The translations under genes were made by a program, and so were the position numbers. DNA of 64,000 nucleotides from Candidatus Chlorobium masyuteum (GTDB lineage Bacteria; Bacteroidota; Chlorobiia; Chlorobiales; Chlorobiaceae), in the NCBI RefSeq assembly GCF_011601315.1, contig NZ_JAAORA010000007.1, positions 19,387 through 83,386 on the forward strand, read 5' to 3'. How positions within the stretch are numbered: the first letter of the stretch is position 1; each line of letters opens with the position of its first letter. Under the pieces are notes generated by a model, which was not told the DNA's origin, made no database searches, and saw only the letters and a list, made by a program, of their open reading frames with translations. Positions 33,502 through 42,008 of the stretch are shown one piece after another.

Positions 33502-34296
33502 ATGAAAATTATTATGAGAAGCTACAGGTTCAGCGTTATCATGGCACTGTTTTTTTGCTCCTTCCTGATCCTATCGGGATGCAGTGAAAGAGAGAAAGTC
33601 ACCTCACTTAAACAGCTTGACGGCAAAGAGTTCGCCATTCCGACCGGAACGGTTGCAGATCAGCTGGTGCTTTCAACACTGCCGAACGCAAAATTCAAAT
33701 ATTTCAACAGCGTCATGGATGCAGCACTTGCCGTTAAAGCCGGCAAGGCAGATGCTGCGGCTTATGATGAACCTATCCTGAAAAACATTGCCGCAAAAAA
33801 CAGCGGTCTGGTCGTTCTCAAGGATATGATTACGGTCGATAACTACGGGTTTGCTGTCCGGCTTACAGACAGGGAGTTGAAAAAAGCTATAGACACGGTT
33901 GTCAGTGACCTGAAAAAAGATGGAACAACTGACAACATGTTGAGCCGCTGGTTCCCCAAATCGGGAAACCCGGCCTCTATGCCTGAAGTCACTTCAACCG
34001 GCAGCAAGGGTGTATTGCGGCTTGGTACATCAAGCGTAACCGAGCCCTTTTCGTTTGTCGATGGTTCCGGAAAAATTGTAGGGTATGATATCGAACTGGC
34101 ACGTTATATCGCCAAAAAGCTTGACAGAAAACTTGAGATTGTCAATATGGATTTCGGTGGTATGATACCGGCGCTGATTTCGGGCAAGGTTGACATGATT
34201 GCAGCCTGCATTACCATTACCGATGAACGCTCAAAGCAGGTTCTTTTTTCTGATCCCTATTATGTCGGCGGTATTGCAGCACTTGTCAGAGAGTGA
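33502..34296 (+). CDS. Circularly permuted amino-acid-binding lipoprotein of an ABC transporter
   Basis: A 264-residue lipoprotein: signal peptide with lipobox LSGC at Cys27. It is an SBP_bac_3 (GlnH-like) protein with its lobes in swapped order. Residues ~33-160 match what is normally the second half (SLKQLDGKEFAIPTGTVADQ, ADAAAYDEPILKNI, DNMLSRWFPKSG), and ~172-264 match the normal first half (GVLRLGTSSVTEPFSFVD, GYDIELARYIAKKL, AACITITDERSKQVLFSDPY). Together they make one complete domain. The polar amino acid ligand cannot be fixed. The permease and ATPase genes follow after a ~265-bp gap occupied by a MITE-like repeat. Confidence 0.85.
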   Translation: MKIIMRSYRFSVIMALFFCSFLILSGCSEREKVTSLKQLDGKEFAIPTGTVADQLVLSTLPNAKFKYFNSVMDAALAVKAGKADAAAYDEPILKNIAAKNSGLVVLKDMITVDNYGFAVRLTDRELKKAIDTVVSDLKKDGTTDNMLSRWFPKSGNPASMPEVTSTGSKGVLRLGTSSVTEPFSFVDGSGKIVGYDIELARYIAKKLDRKLEIVNMDFGGMIPALISGKVDMIAACITITDERSKQVLFSDPYYVGGIAALVRE

Positions 34297-34452
34297 ATGC
34301 TACCGCTATTAATTTGTTCCGCGATTCGATCAGTTCGTAGAGCGGTGCTCGAAATCCACTCCCGGCCCCGAACGGTTCGGGACTGTGCTACCAATATTTC
34401 GCCCCTCCGGGGCTTGAACAATAAACCGCTTAAGACAATTCATAGCGGAAGT
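34297..34452 (+). repeat. MITE-like repeat, copy 4 (divergent)
   Basis: Begins directly after the stop of the binding-protein gene: GCTACCGCTATTAATTTGTT then CCGCGATTCGATCAGTTCG and AGCGGTGCTCGAAATCC match copy 2; the right end CCGCTTAAGACAATTCATAGCGG matches its right end. The middle differs and includes a small GC-rich hairpin (CCGAACGGTTCGG). Confidence 0.6.
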
Positions 34453-34561
34453 CTGAACGCTTTCGGGTTGGTTTTTGGATTACACTATTTCCTGAACGGG
34501 TTGTCGCGGGATGTTTGCCTTGCCGGTAAACATCCCGTTCATCCAACTGAATAAGGCATCT

Positions 34562-35284
34562 ATGGAGCAAGGTGGATTATTGTCACTGGTTACATCATTA
34601 GCCAGTAGTTTTCATAACAACATTATTCAGGATAATCGTTATCTGCTCATTCTTGACGGCCTGAAAACGACCGCCGTGATCTCGATTTTTGCAACACTCT
34701 TCGGTACTCTGCTCGGGGCGCTCATCTGTTTTATGCGAATGTCCCGGAACAGATTGCTGAGTCTTGCTGCAAAGGCCTACATATCGGTTTTGCGCGGAAC
34801 ACCGGTGCTGGTGTTTTTAATGCTGATGTTCTATGTTGTTTTTGCTGCCGTTGACATTGATCCTGTTATTGTCTCCGTTATTGCATTCGGGATGAATTTT
34901 GCCGCCTATGTTGCCGAGATCTACAGAGCGGGTATCAACAGTATCGACAAAGGACAGTCGGAGGCAGGGATTGCCATGGGCTTTACCAGGGTCAACACCT
35001 TTATCTATATTATTCTGCCTCAAACGGTCCAGCGTATTCTTCCGGTGTACAAAGGTGAATTTATTTCACTTGTCAAAATGACCTCAGTTGTCGGCTACAT
35101 AGCAGTGCAGGATTTGACAAAGGCGAGTGATATCATAAGAAGTCGTACGTTTGATGCTTTTTTCCCCCTGGTCATGGTGGCAATTCTCTATTTCCTCATA
35201 TCCTGGGTACTCATGCTTTCACTTGAGTATATCGAACGACGGGTGGATCCGAGATCAAAAATAAAGCAGATTGAAGGCGCATGA
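34562..35284 (+). CDS. Polar amino acid ABC transporter permease
   Basis: A 240-residue inner-membrane permease of the HisM/GlnP family with about five helices. LILDGLKTTAVISIFATLFG begins the transmembrane core and the EAA loop, which docks the ATPase, reads QSEAGIAMGFTRVNTFIYI with ILPQTVQRILPVYKGEFISL after it. The N-terminal segment (LLSLVTSLASSFHNNIIQDN) resembles the linker of fused binding protein-permease genes in Bacteroidota-like relatives. ATG 34562, preceded by AAGG, is chosen over the in-frame 34511. It overlaps the ATPase gene by four bases. Confidence 0.9.
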   Translation: MEQGGLLSLVTSLASSFHNNIIQDNRYLLILDGLKTTAVISIFATLFGTLLGALICFMRMSRNRLLSLAAKAYISVLRGTPVLVFLMLMFYVVFAAVDIDPVIVSVIAFGMNFAAYVAEIYRAGINSIDKGQSEAGIAMGFTRVNTFIYIILPQTVQRILPVYKGEFISLVKMTSVVGYIAVQDLTKASDIIRSRTFDAFFPLVMVAILYFLISWVLMLSLEYIERRVDPRSKIKQIEGA

Positions 35285-36366
35285 TAAAGGTAGAGCATCT
35301 TTCGAAAAAATTCGGGAACCTCGTTGTACTTAAAAATGTCAATCTTGAAGTCCGCGAAGGAGAGGTTATTTCAATAATCGGTCCCTCCGGAACCGGCAAG
35401 AGTACCATGCTGCGCTGTATCAACCTGCTTGACCGCCCGACTGGCGGTTCAATTATTATCGATGGCGAAGATATACTCGATTCGCGTACGGACGTGCCGA
35501 AAATCCGCCAGAAGATGAACATGGTTTTTCAGTCGTTCAATCTCTTTGCCCACCTCCCGGTTATCGACAATCTGACCATCAGCCCCATCAAACTGCTTGG
35601 CCGGAGTAAAATCGAGGCTGAAGAGAACGCCATGAGGATTCTCTCTTTGGTAGGGCTTGCTGAAAAAGCGTCCAGTTTTCCGGATGAACTTTCCGGCGGT
35701 CAAAAACAGCGGGTTGCCATTGCCCGGTGTCTGGCTATGCATCCTGAAATTATTCTCTTTGATGAGCCGACCTCATCACTCGATCCGACCATGGTCAGCG
35801 AAGTGTTGTCGGTTATTCGACGTCTGGCAAAAGAGGGGCTGACCATGCTCATTGTTACCCATGAAATGGATTTCGCCCGGGATGTATCCAACCGGGTCAT
35901 GTATATGGATGAGGGGATCATCTACGAGGAAGGGACACCGGAGCAAATATTCGATAATCCGCAAAAGGAGAAGACCAGGGCATTCATCAACAGGATACGA
36001 AGCATCCACTATCATATCACATCCCCGAGATATGACCTTTTTACCATGAATGCCGAGATAGAGCTGTTTTGTGAAAAGCAGATCCTGCCATTAACAACCC
36101 GCCAGAATCTGCCTTTGCTTGTTGAAGAGCTGCTCCGCATCTACACCCCTCTTCTTCTTGCCACACCGCTGGATATAACCCTTGCCTATTCGGAAAAGAA
36201 GCAGAGTGTTGAGCTTCTGTTTGAAAGCGGGGGAGCAGAGGTCAATCCGCTTGAGAGCAGCGGTTTAGCGGATGAACAGGGCTTGAGCAATATCCGCAGT
36301 ATGACCGGGAGTATTGAATACCGGAGAGCAGGCGACAGGAACCGCTTGACTCTCTTGTTGAACTGA
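35281..36366 (+). CDS. Polar amino acid ABC transporter ATPase with C-terminal extension
   Basis: A 361-residue ATPase. Residues 1-240 are a GlnQ-like nucleotide-binding domain: Walker A GPSGTGKSTMLRC, Q-loop VFQSFNLFAHL, signature LSGGQKQRVAIARCL, Walker B ILFDEPTSSLDP and the switch His in VTHEMDFARDVS. A ~120-residue tail is absent from ordinary GlnQ (240-250 residues). The tail has LPLLVEELLRIYTPLL, ITLAYSEKKQSVELLFESGG and GLSNIRSMTGSIEYRR, in order reminiscent of a degenerate GHKL (histidine-kinase-like) ATPase fold; this is tentative. Confidence 0.9.
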   Translation: MIKVEHLSKKFGNLVVLKNVNLEVREGEVISIIGPSGTGKSTMLRCINLLDRPTGGSIIIDGEDILDSRTDVPKIRQKMNMVFQSFNLFAHLPVIDNLTISPIKLLGRSKIEAEENAMRILSLVGLAEKASSFPDELSGGQKQRVAIARCLAMHPEIILFDEPTSSLDPTMVSEVLSVIRRLAKEGLTMLIVTHEMDFARDVSNRVMYMDEGIIYEEGTPEQIFDNPQKEKTRAFINRIRSIHYHITSPRYDLFTMNAEIELFCEKQILPLTTRQNLPLLVEELLRIYTPLLLATPLDITLAYSEKKQSVELLFESGGAEVNPLESSGLADEQGLSNIRSMTGSIEYRRAGDRNRLTLLLN

Positions 36367-36529
36367 CGTGAGCGTCCTCTGCTTGCCATATTTTTCAGAT
36401 ACTCCTGAAAAGAGAGCTTTGGCGGGTTTCACAGCATAATCCTGATTTCCGGATTTTTCACCCCTTGAGGTTTTAAAAAAAATGCTATAATAGCTCACCG
36501 TTTTATTAATCAAATAAGCAAGTCATACC

Positions 36530-37063
36530 ATGAATTTTAATCCCTGGCACGACGTTGAGATTGGAGAGGGTCAGCCGAATGTTGTCAACGCCATTATCGA
36601 GATTTCAAAAGGCAGTAAAACCAAGTATGAGCTCGACAAAAAAACCGGAATGCTGAAGCTTGACCGGGTTCTTTTCTCCTCGATTTTCTACCCTGCAAAC
36701 TACGGCTTCATCCCGAGAACACTTGGTGATGACCATGATCCGCTTGATATTGTTGTTATCTCCCAGTGTGACATTGTTCCGATGTGTATGGTACGGGCAA
36801 GGGTTATCGGTGTTATGCGCATGGTTGACCATGGCGAAGGTGATGACAAGATCATCGCAGTTGCCGAGGATGATATCAGCATGAGCAACGTCCACAACAT
36901 CGACCAGTTGCCTCCCTACTTCGGCTCCGAGCTCAAGCACTTCTTTGAAGAGTACAAGGCGCTTGAAGAGAAGACGGTTCTTGTTGAAGAGTTCCAGGAT
37001 GCAGCGGTCGCCCGTGAGTGCGTGAAGCATTCGATTGACAACTATATCAAGGTATTCTGTTAA
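36530..37063 (+). CDS. ppa: Soluble inorganic pyrophosphatase
   Basis: A 177-residue family I pyrophosphatase that hydrolyses PPi from biosynthesis in the cytoplasm. The signature [10 protein letters not shown] (near 62-71) carries the three metal-binding Asp residues, with [20 protein letters not shown] before it; later metal ligands are in [14 protein letters not shown]. Length fits the prokaryotic enzyme. A MITE-like repeat begins at the base after the stop codon. Confidence 0.94.
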   Translation: MNFNPWHDVEIGEGQPNVVNAIIEISKGSKTKYELDKKTGMLKLDRVLFSSIFYPANYGFIPRTLGDDHDPLDIVVISQCDIVPMCMVRARVIGVMRMVDHGEGDDKIIAVAEDDISMSNVHNIDQLPPYFGSELKHFFEEYKALEEKTVLVEEFQDAAVARECVKHSIDNYIKVFC

Positions 37064-37206
37064 GGGTCCCACTGTTTATTTGTTGCGCGATTTGATTGCT
37101 TCGTTGGGCGGTGCTCGAAATCCTCGTGTACTCTCGTGTACACTCCGGTTTCTCTGCTCCGTCCGCCTCGCACTCAAACCGCTCACGACAATAAATTAGC
37201 GGAACC
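37064..37206 (+). repeat. MITE-like repeat, copy 2
   Basis: GGGTCCCACTGTTTATTTG at the left, ACAATAAATTAGCGGAACC at the right; the interior GGGCGGTGCTCGAAATCCTC, GTGTACACTCCGGTTTCTC and CTCCGTCCGCCTCG is shared with copies 1 and 3. It starts immediately after the ppa stop, so it is in the 3' untranslated part of that transcript. Confidence 0.7.
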
Positions 37207-37238
37207 AGATGAGGTATACCCTTGCGCACACACATATA

Positions 37239-37291
37239 TTCGACTATCATCAGAAAGGCGGTCACTGTTTTCATGCAGTGACCGCTTTTTT
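37239..37291 (+). terminator. Terminator-containing repeat, copy A
   Basis: GCGGTCACTG (37258-37267) and CAGTGACCGC (37276-37285) form a perfect 10-bp stem followed by a T run. It lies within a ~53-bp segment, from ATTCGACTATCATCAGAAAG on, that recurs at 38086-38139 on the other side of the methyltransferase gene. Confidence 0.85.
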
Positions 37292-37441
37292 CTTGACTTG
37301 CCGTACTGATTGCCGAACCTGCCGACCTGGTTCAGGCAATCACCGGAACACGGTTTGATTTGCTTGAGAATTGATTTCTTTTTATTGTGCTTTTGATCTG
37401 ATTATATCCATCATCCTTCAGTCCACCATCTCCAAACAACG

Positions 37442-38044
37442 ATGAAACGTTTTCTCCACGTCGGATGCGGACCCCGCAAGAAGAGCCAGACAACTCGCGG
37501 ATTCAATACTCCGGAATGGTCAGAGCTGCGTTTTGATATTGATTCAGCGGTTTCCCCTGATATTATCGGTACCATGACGGATATGTCTGCTGTTGAGAGT
37601 GCTTCAGTTGATGCTGTTTTCTCAAGTCACAGCATCGAGCATCTCTATGCTCACCAGGTTCCTGTTGCACTTGCTGAGTTCAGGCGGGTACTCAATCCTG
37701 AGGGCTTTGCTGTCATTACCTGTCCGGATCTGCAATCGGTTGCCGCATTGATCGCTGATGACAAGCTTACCGATCAGGCTTATGTTTCACCGGCAGGTCC
37801 GATTTCGCCTCTTGACATCCTCTATGGTCATCGTCCCTCCCTTGCCAGGGGTCAGGAGTACATGGCCCATCGCTGCGGATTTACGCAAAAGGTGCTGACC
37901 GGAACGCTGCGGGTTGCGGGATTTACCATGGTTGCCTTCCGGAGGCGAAGTGCTCCCTATTTCGACCTGTGGGCACTCGCTGTCACGACGATGATACCGG
38001 AACCGGAGCTCCGTAATCTGGCCTCTATCCATTTTCCGGGATAG
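37442..38044 (+). CDS. SAM-dependent methyltransferase
   Basis: A 200-residue class I methyltransferase of the Methyltransf_11 type. FLHVGCGPRKK (~4-14) is the SAM-binding motif I; VDAVFSSHSIEHLYAHQVPV near 58 is the HxxEH-like motif and ALAEFRRVLNPEGFAVITC the post-motif III strand. A substrate-specific insert covers ~95-140 (SPAGPISPLDILYGHRPS). Substrate is not evident; related small enzymes sit in cell-surface polysaccharide clusters. Similar terminator repeats stand on both sides. Confidence 0.8.
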   Translation: MKRFLHVGCGPRKKSQTTRGFNTPEWSELRFDIDSAVSPDIIGTMTDMSAVESASVDAVFSSHSIEHLYAHQVPVALAEFRRVLNPEGFAVITCPDLQSVAALIADDKLTDQAYVSPAGPISPLDILYGHRPSLARGQEYMAHRCGFTQKVLTGTLRVAGFTMVAFRRRSAPYFDLWALAVTTMIPEPELRNLASIHFPG

Positions 38045-38085
38045 ATTGGCCCCTTGGGTTCTTCGCTGCACTGAACTGCTCATTT

Positions 38086-38139
38086 ATTCGACTGTCGTCA
38101 GAAAGGCGGTCACTGTTTCACGCAGTGCCCGCCTTTTTT
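38086..38139 (+). terminator. Terminator-containing repeat, copy B
   Basis: GGCGGTCACTG and CAGTGCCCGCC make an 11-bp stem with one mismatch and a T6 tail. The 20 bases before the stem (ATTCGACTGTCGTCAGAAAG) repeat those of copy A with two changes. Confidence 0.85.
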
Positions 38140-38378
38140 GCGTTTGTGAGGAGAATTTCCTTTGCGTGAAGGATAGCAGAATAATTACCGTAGTTCGTTA
38201 TCTTTTCTTCAGAGGTTCCGGCAGTATTCTTAGCTTATCAAACTGTCGTCGCATAAAAGTTGTGATTACTGCAGGAAGTTTAAATTGTTTAGGTAAAACG
38301 GTTTAATATTGAGATGCTATTATATTGTCGAGTATAGTTTAAACTGTATAGTCAGAGTTAATTATTTAGTGTCTACCC

Positions 38379-39356
38379 ATGATGAAAAAAAAGAAAAATC
38401 CATATGTTCAGTCAGATAAGCATAAAATGTGCCGGTCCATTGTTTGTCATGCTGATATATTGGGTTTTAAAAAGAAAATAAATAATTCTTTTAATGATAG
38501 CTCTGCTCAGCAATGTTTAGAGGATTTGATTAAATCTACTTCAGATATTTACAATAAAGTTGATAATGAATGGAAGCATTTTAGTCCGGACATATATTCG
38601 ATATATGATATTAAATTTTTTTCTGATAATATTATCATCGGACTTCCTTTGCGTAGTGACAGGTTAGAGTCTACTGAAGGTGAATTTAATATAGCAGTAC
38701 ATATAATGTCTGAATATCAGTTAGAGCTTGCTAATGCAGGTTATTTTATCAGGGGAGGCTTGTCCTACGGTGAGCACTACATGGACCAACATTACATTTT
38801 TGGTAAGGCCTATCTGGATGCCCTTGATTGTGATAAAGAAGGAGACCCACCATTTATTTTTTTACACGATTCTGTTGTGAAATTATTTGATAAGTATGTG
38901 GCAAAGTGGGCTGAGAATAAGTATTTTGTATTTACTGAGTACAATGACCTTTTGCAATACAAAGATTCTATAATAGTAAATTATCTACAAACCTCATTTG
39001 CAAGATTTGAAAATGGCGATTCAGATGAAATTATATTTAATAAAGTTGGCTGTCACAGGAATAGTATTTTAAAAGGCTTGGCTGAATTCCGTAATAACTC
39101 TAAAGTTAAAAAGAAATATGAATCGTTAGCAAGATATCATAACTACGTTTGCAAAAAATTTTCTGAAAAATATTTGCCTCGCGATATAATTCATGCTGAT
39201 CAAAATTCGCGATATGAAGAATATGATAAACGATCAGTCAGGTGTCAAAAAATAAAAAAGTATTTTATTGAAATTGATGAAGATCCATTTGAATGTTTTT
39301 CGAAAATCGACAAGAATAAGTATAAAGAAACAATTCGAAACTTCGGGGATGAGTGA
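38379..39356 (+). CDS. AT-rich orphan with class III nucleotide cyclase-like features
   Basis: A 325-residue protein I cannot assign with certainty. Its composition (many AAT, ATA, TTA codons) is unlike its neighbours and suggests transfer. Order of motifs follows class III cyclases: Asp26 in HADILGFKKK (first metal Asp), Asp83 in KFFSDNIIIGLP (second metal Asp), FIRGGLSYGEHY near 123 (R-x-G-x-x-x-G strand) and HYIFGKAYLDALDC near 138, like V-F-G-x-x-V-N-x-A. The C-terminal ~130 residues are Lys-rich and unrecognised. No partner effector is adjacent. It could instead be a cyclase-fold protein without activity. Confidence 0.5.
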   Translation: MMKKKKNPYVQSDKHKMCRSIVCHADILGFKKKINNSFNDSSAQQCLEDLIKSTSDIYNKVDNEWKHFSPDIYSIYDIKFFSDNIIIGLPLRSDRLESTEGEFNIAVHIMSEYQLELANAGYFIRGGLSYGEHYMDQHYIFGKAYLDALDCDKEGDPPFIFLHDSVVKLFDKYVAKWAENKYFVFTEYNDLLQYKDSIIVNYLQTSFARFENGDSDEIIFNKVGCHRNSILKGLAEFRNNSKVKKKYESLARYHNYVCKKFSEKYLPRDIIHADQNSRYEEYDKRSVRCQKIKKYFIEIDEDPFECFSKIDKNKYKETIRNFGDE

Positions 39357-39449
39357 TCTCAAACCATTGTTATTTTTTTAACTGATAGTATTTTTTATGC
39401 TTATTTAGATGCAAAGCTATGCGGTTTAAACAGGTTAAACGACAGAGCT

Positions 39450-40838
39450 ATGACATACCGTATTGAAAAGGATACTCTGGGCGAGGTGAGGGTTCCTGCG
39501 GATCGTTACTGGGGGGCTCAGACCCAGCGGTCGCTGGAGAATTTCAGGATCGGGCCTCCGGGTTCGATGCCGAAGGCGGTTATTGAGGCGTTCGGTTATC
39601 TGAAAAAAGCTTCGGCAATTGCCAACTGTGAGCTTGGCGTGCTTGATGTGGAGAAGATGAACGCCATTGCCATGGTGTGCGATGAGATCATTACCGGGGA
39701 GCTTGACGACCACTTTCCTCTCGTGATCTGGCAGACCGGATCGGGTACCCAGACCAACATGAATGTCAACGAGGTGATAGCCAATCGGGCCCATATTCTT
39801 TCCGGCAAACGACTCGGGGAGGGGAAGCGGCTGCTGAAACCCAATGACGATGTCAACCTTTCGCACTCCTCAAACGATGCTTTTCCGACGGCGATGAACA
39901 TTGCGGCTTATGGCATGATTGGCCGCCATACCATTCCGGGCATAAAACAGCTTCGCCATGAGCTTTCGGTGCTTTCGGAAGCCACCATGGATATTGTCAA
40001 AACCGGCCGTACGCACTTAATGGATGCTACGCCGATAACGCTCGGACAGGAGTTTTCGGGCTATGTTTCCCAGCTCGATCATGCGCTTGCCGCCATCAGC
40101 AATACCATGCCGCATCTCACCGAGCTTGCGCTTGGCGGAACGGCGGTGGGAACCGGGCTCAATGCTCCGGAAGGGTATGCCAAAAAAGTGGCCAGGACCA
40201 TTGCCCAGCTCACAGGCCACCCCTTTGTGAGTGCGGAGAACAAGTTTGAGGCTACAGCCGCACACGATGCTCTGGTTGAAACTCATGCGGCATTGAAGCA
40301 GGCGGCGGTCAGCCTGATGAAAATTGCCAACGATATCCGTTTGCTTGCCTCCGGTCCCCGATGCGGCATCGGCGAGATTCGCCTCCCGTCAAACGAACCG
40401 GGCTCGTCGATTATGCCGGGCAAGGTCAATCCTACGCAGGCGGAGGCACTCACTATGGTTTGCGCTCAGGTTATAGGCAATGATGTTACGCTTTCCGTTG
40501 CAGGCATGCAGGGTCATCTTGAGCTCAATGTGTTCGGGCCGGTCATGATTGCCAACATCCTTCAGTCGGCTGAGCTGCTTGGGGATGCCTGCCTCTCTTT
40601 TGCCATCAATTGTGTCAGGGGGATAGAGCCGGAACAGGAACGTATTACAGCTCATCTGGAGCGCTCGCTCATGCTTGCAACGGCCCTGAATCTGCATATC
40701 GGTTATGAGAGGGCGGCTGAAATAGTGAAGCGTGCGGCTGAATCGGCCATAACGCTGCGCGAAGCAGCAGTGCTGTCAGGATATCTTACAGCGGAGGAGT
40801 TTGACCGGTGGGTGGATCCAGGGAAAATGATCGGTTGA
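39450..40838 (+). CDS. fumC: Fumarate hydratase, class II
   Basis: A 462-residue tetrameric enzyme without Fe-S that interconverts fumarate and malate. The superfamily signature [13 protein letters not shown] is near residue 317; [16 protein letters not shown] near 98 and [15 protein letters not shown] near 138 hold other active-site parts, and [20 protein letters not shown] (~185) has the catalytic His. In a reductive TCA cycle it would hydrate in the malate-to-fumarate direction. The window also encodes an unrelated class I fumarase at 48.6 kb. Confidence 0.94.
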   Translation: MTYRIEKDTLGEVRVPADRYWGAQTQRSLENFRIGPPGSMPKAVIEAFGYLKKASAIANCELGVLDVEKMNAIAMVCDEIITGELDDHFPLVIWQTGSGTQTNMNVNEVIANRAHILSGKRLGEGKRLLKPNDDVNLSHSSNDAFPTAMNIAAYGMIGRHTIPGIKQLRHELSVLSEATMDIVKTGRTHLMDATPITLGQEFSGYVSQLDHALAAISNTMPHLTELALGGTAVGTGLNAPEGYAKKVARTIAQLTGHPFVSAENKFEATAAHDALVETHAALKQAAVSLMKIANDIRLLASGPRCGIGEIRLPSNEPGSSIMPGKVNPTQAEALTMVCAQVIGNDVTLSVAGMQGHLELNVFGPVMIANILQSAELLGDACLSFAINCVRGIEPEQERITAHLERSLMLATALNLHIGYERAAEIVKRAAESAITLREAAVLSGYLTAEEFDRWVDPGKMIG

Positions 40839-41101
40839 AAGGTGTTCATGGCAAGAAACAGAGGCTCATTTTATAGTATATGTTGACATGTGGCGGAATG
40901 TGTTGAAAAGTGTTGATTTCCTTGAACTTCAAGCTGTAAGCGTTAACATGGTGATGTTCCTGTTTTGATTGCAGTTAAATATTATGTTGTTGTAAAATAA
41001 TAAGTTGAAATTACCGCTTTTCTGCGGGCCGCGTCAGTTGCGGTTGTTTGCGCTCGGTGAAAGAAGCGTAATCATTTGTTGACAGATTGTTGATAACCTA
41101 T
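40839..41101. other. Intergenic region after fumC without recognised gene
   Basis: AT-rich DNA with three TGTTGA-type short repeats (about 40881-40916). No credible reading frame on either strand. The following 143 bases are repeat copy 3, and the promoter of the phosphatase-synthase pair should lie in 41245-41356. Confidence 0.4.
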
Positions 41102-41244
41102 GGCCCCCTCTATGTATTTGTTCCGAAACCCGGTTACTGCGTTGGGTGGTGCTCGAAATCCTCATGTACTCTCGCGTACACTCCGGTTTCTCCGCTCCAT
41201 CTGCCTTGTTCTCGGGCTTCTCACGACAATAAATAGAGGAGTCC
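41102..41244 (+). repeat. MITE-like repeat, copy 3
   Basis: Left end GGCCCCCTCTATGTATTTG, right end ACAATAAATAGAGGAGTCC, with the family interior GGGTGGTGCTCGAAATCCTC, CGCGTACACTCCGGTTTCTC and GCTCCATCTGCCTTG. It has the same orientation as copy 2 and the opposite of copy 1. Confidence 0.75.
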
Positions 41245-41356
41245 TTATCTGAAAAAGAATCGGAAATGTATCTTTTTACGGCTTTTTCCTGTGATATGGT
41301 GGAAAAGTGATATATTGGCGACTGTTTTGTTTTCAAAACCAATTTCCGGTTAACCT

Positions 41357-41875
41357 ATGTTGACACTGCCGATCGAAGAGCTCAGGAGAAGAGCCGGGAG
41401 GATTAAGCTGGTGCTTTCCGATAATGACGGCGTGCTCACCGATAACGGGGTCTATTATTCGGAGCGGGGAGAGGAGATGAAGCGTTACTCCATCCGGGAC
41501 GGCATGGGGGTTGAGCGGCTCAGGGCTGAAGGCATCGAAACCGGAATCATGACCGGCGAGCTTTCACCAAGCATTAAAAAACGGGCGGATAAACTTGCGA
41601 TCAGCAACCTTTATCTTGGCATCAAGGACAAGGTTTCCATGCTTGATACCGTGCAGGCGGAAACAGGGTTTGCACTGTGTGAAATTGCCTATATTGGCGA
41701 CGATGTAAACGATATCGGGATCATGAATGTTATTGCTCCGGAAGGGTTGACGGCGTGCCCCCAGGACGGGACTCCTTTTGTAGAGCACTGTGTTCACTAT
41801 CGGGCAAAAGTTGATGGAGGTCACGGAGCATTCAGGGATTTTGCCGAGTGGCTGATTGATCTCAGAGTCTCCTGA
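41357..41875 (+). CDS. KdsC-like HAD phosphatase
   Basis: A 172-residue C0-type HAD hydrolase. Nucleophile motif LVLSDNDGVLTDNGVYY (~18-34) keeps both Asp residues of DxD; motif II is ITGELS-like (GIMTGELSPS) and motif IV is IAYIGDDVNDIGIMN (~113). Length equals KdsC, which removes phosphate from KDO-8-phosphate for lipid A-core synthesis. The neuB-like gene follows 130 bases later, so it may act on a nine-carbon sugar phosphate instead. Activity on KDO or N-acylneuraminate phosphate cannot be told from sequence. Confidence 0.82.
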   Translation: MLTLPIEELRRRAGRIKLVLSDNDGVLTDNGVYYSERGEEMKRYSIRDGMGVERLRAEGIETGIMTGELSPSIKKRADKLAISNLYLGIKDKVSMLDTVQAETGFALCEIAYIGDDVNDIGIMNVIAPEGLTACPQDGTPFVEHCVHYRAKVDGGHGAFRDFAEWLIDLRVS

Positions 41876-42008
41876 TTTTGACCGGTTACAGCCGACGGAT
41901 AGAAGGTATTTACCAGTAAAGAGAGCATATTTTTATAACTGCGATTCCCGTGCATACGCTCAAAGGCAAAGGCAAGGCTCGTTTTATCATATCATTTATT
42001 ACTTGTTT

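Noticed and set aside
40839..41356. Small genes in the long gap after fumC
   Set aside because: The minus-strand frame at 41034-41342 is translated repeat DNA, also found in the other copies; nothing else has a start site and length that suggest a gene.
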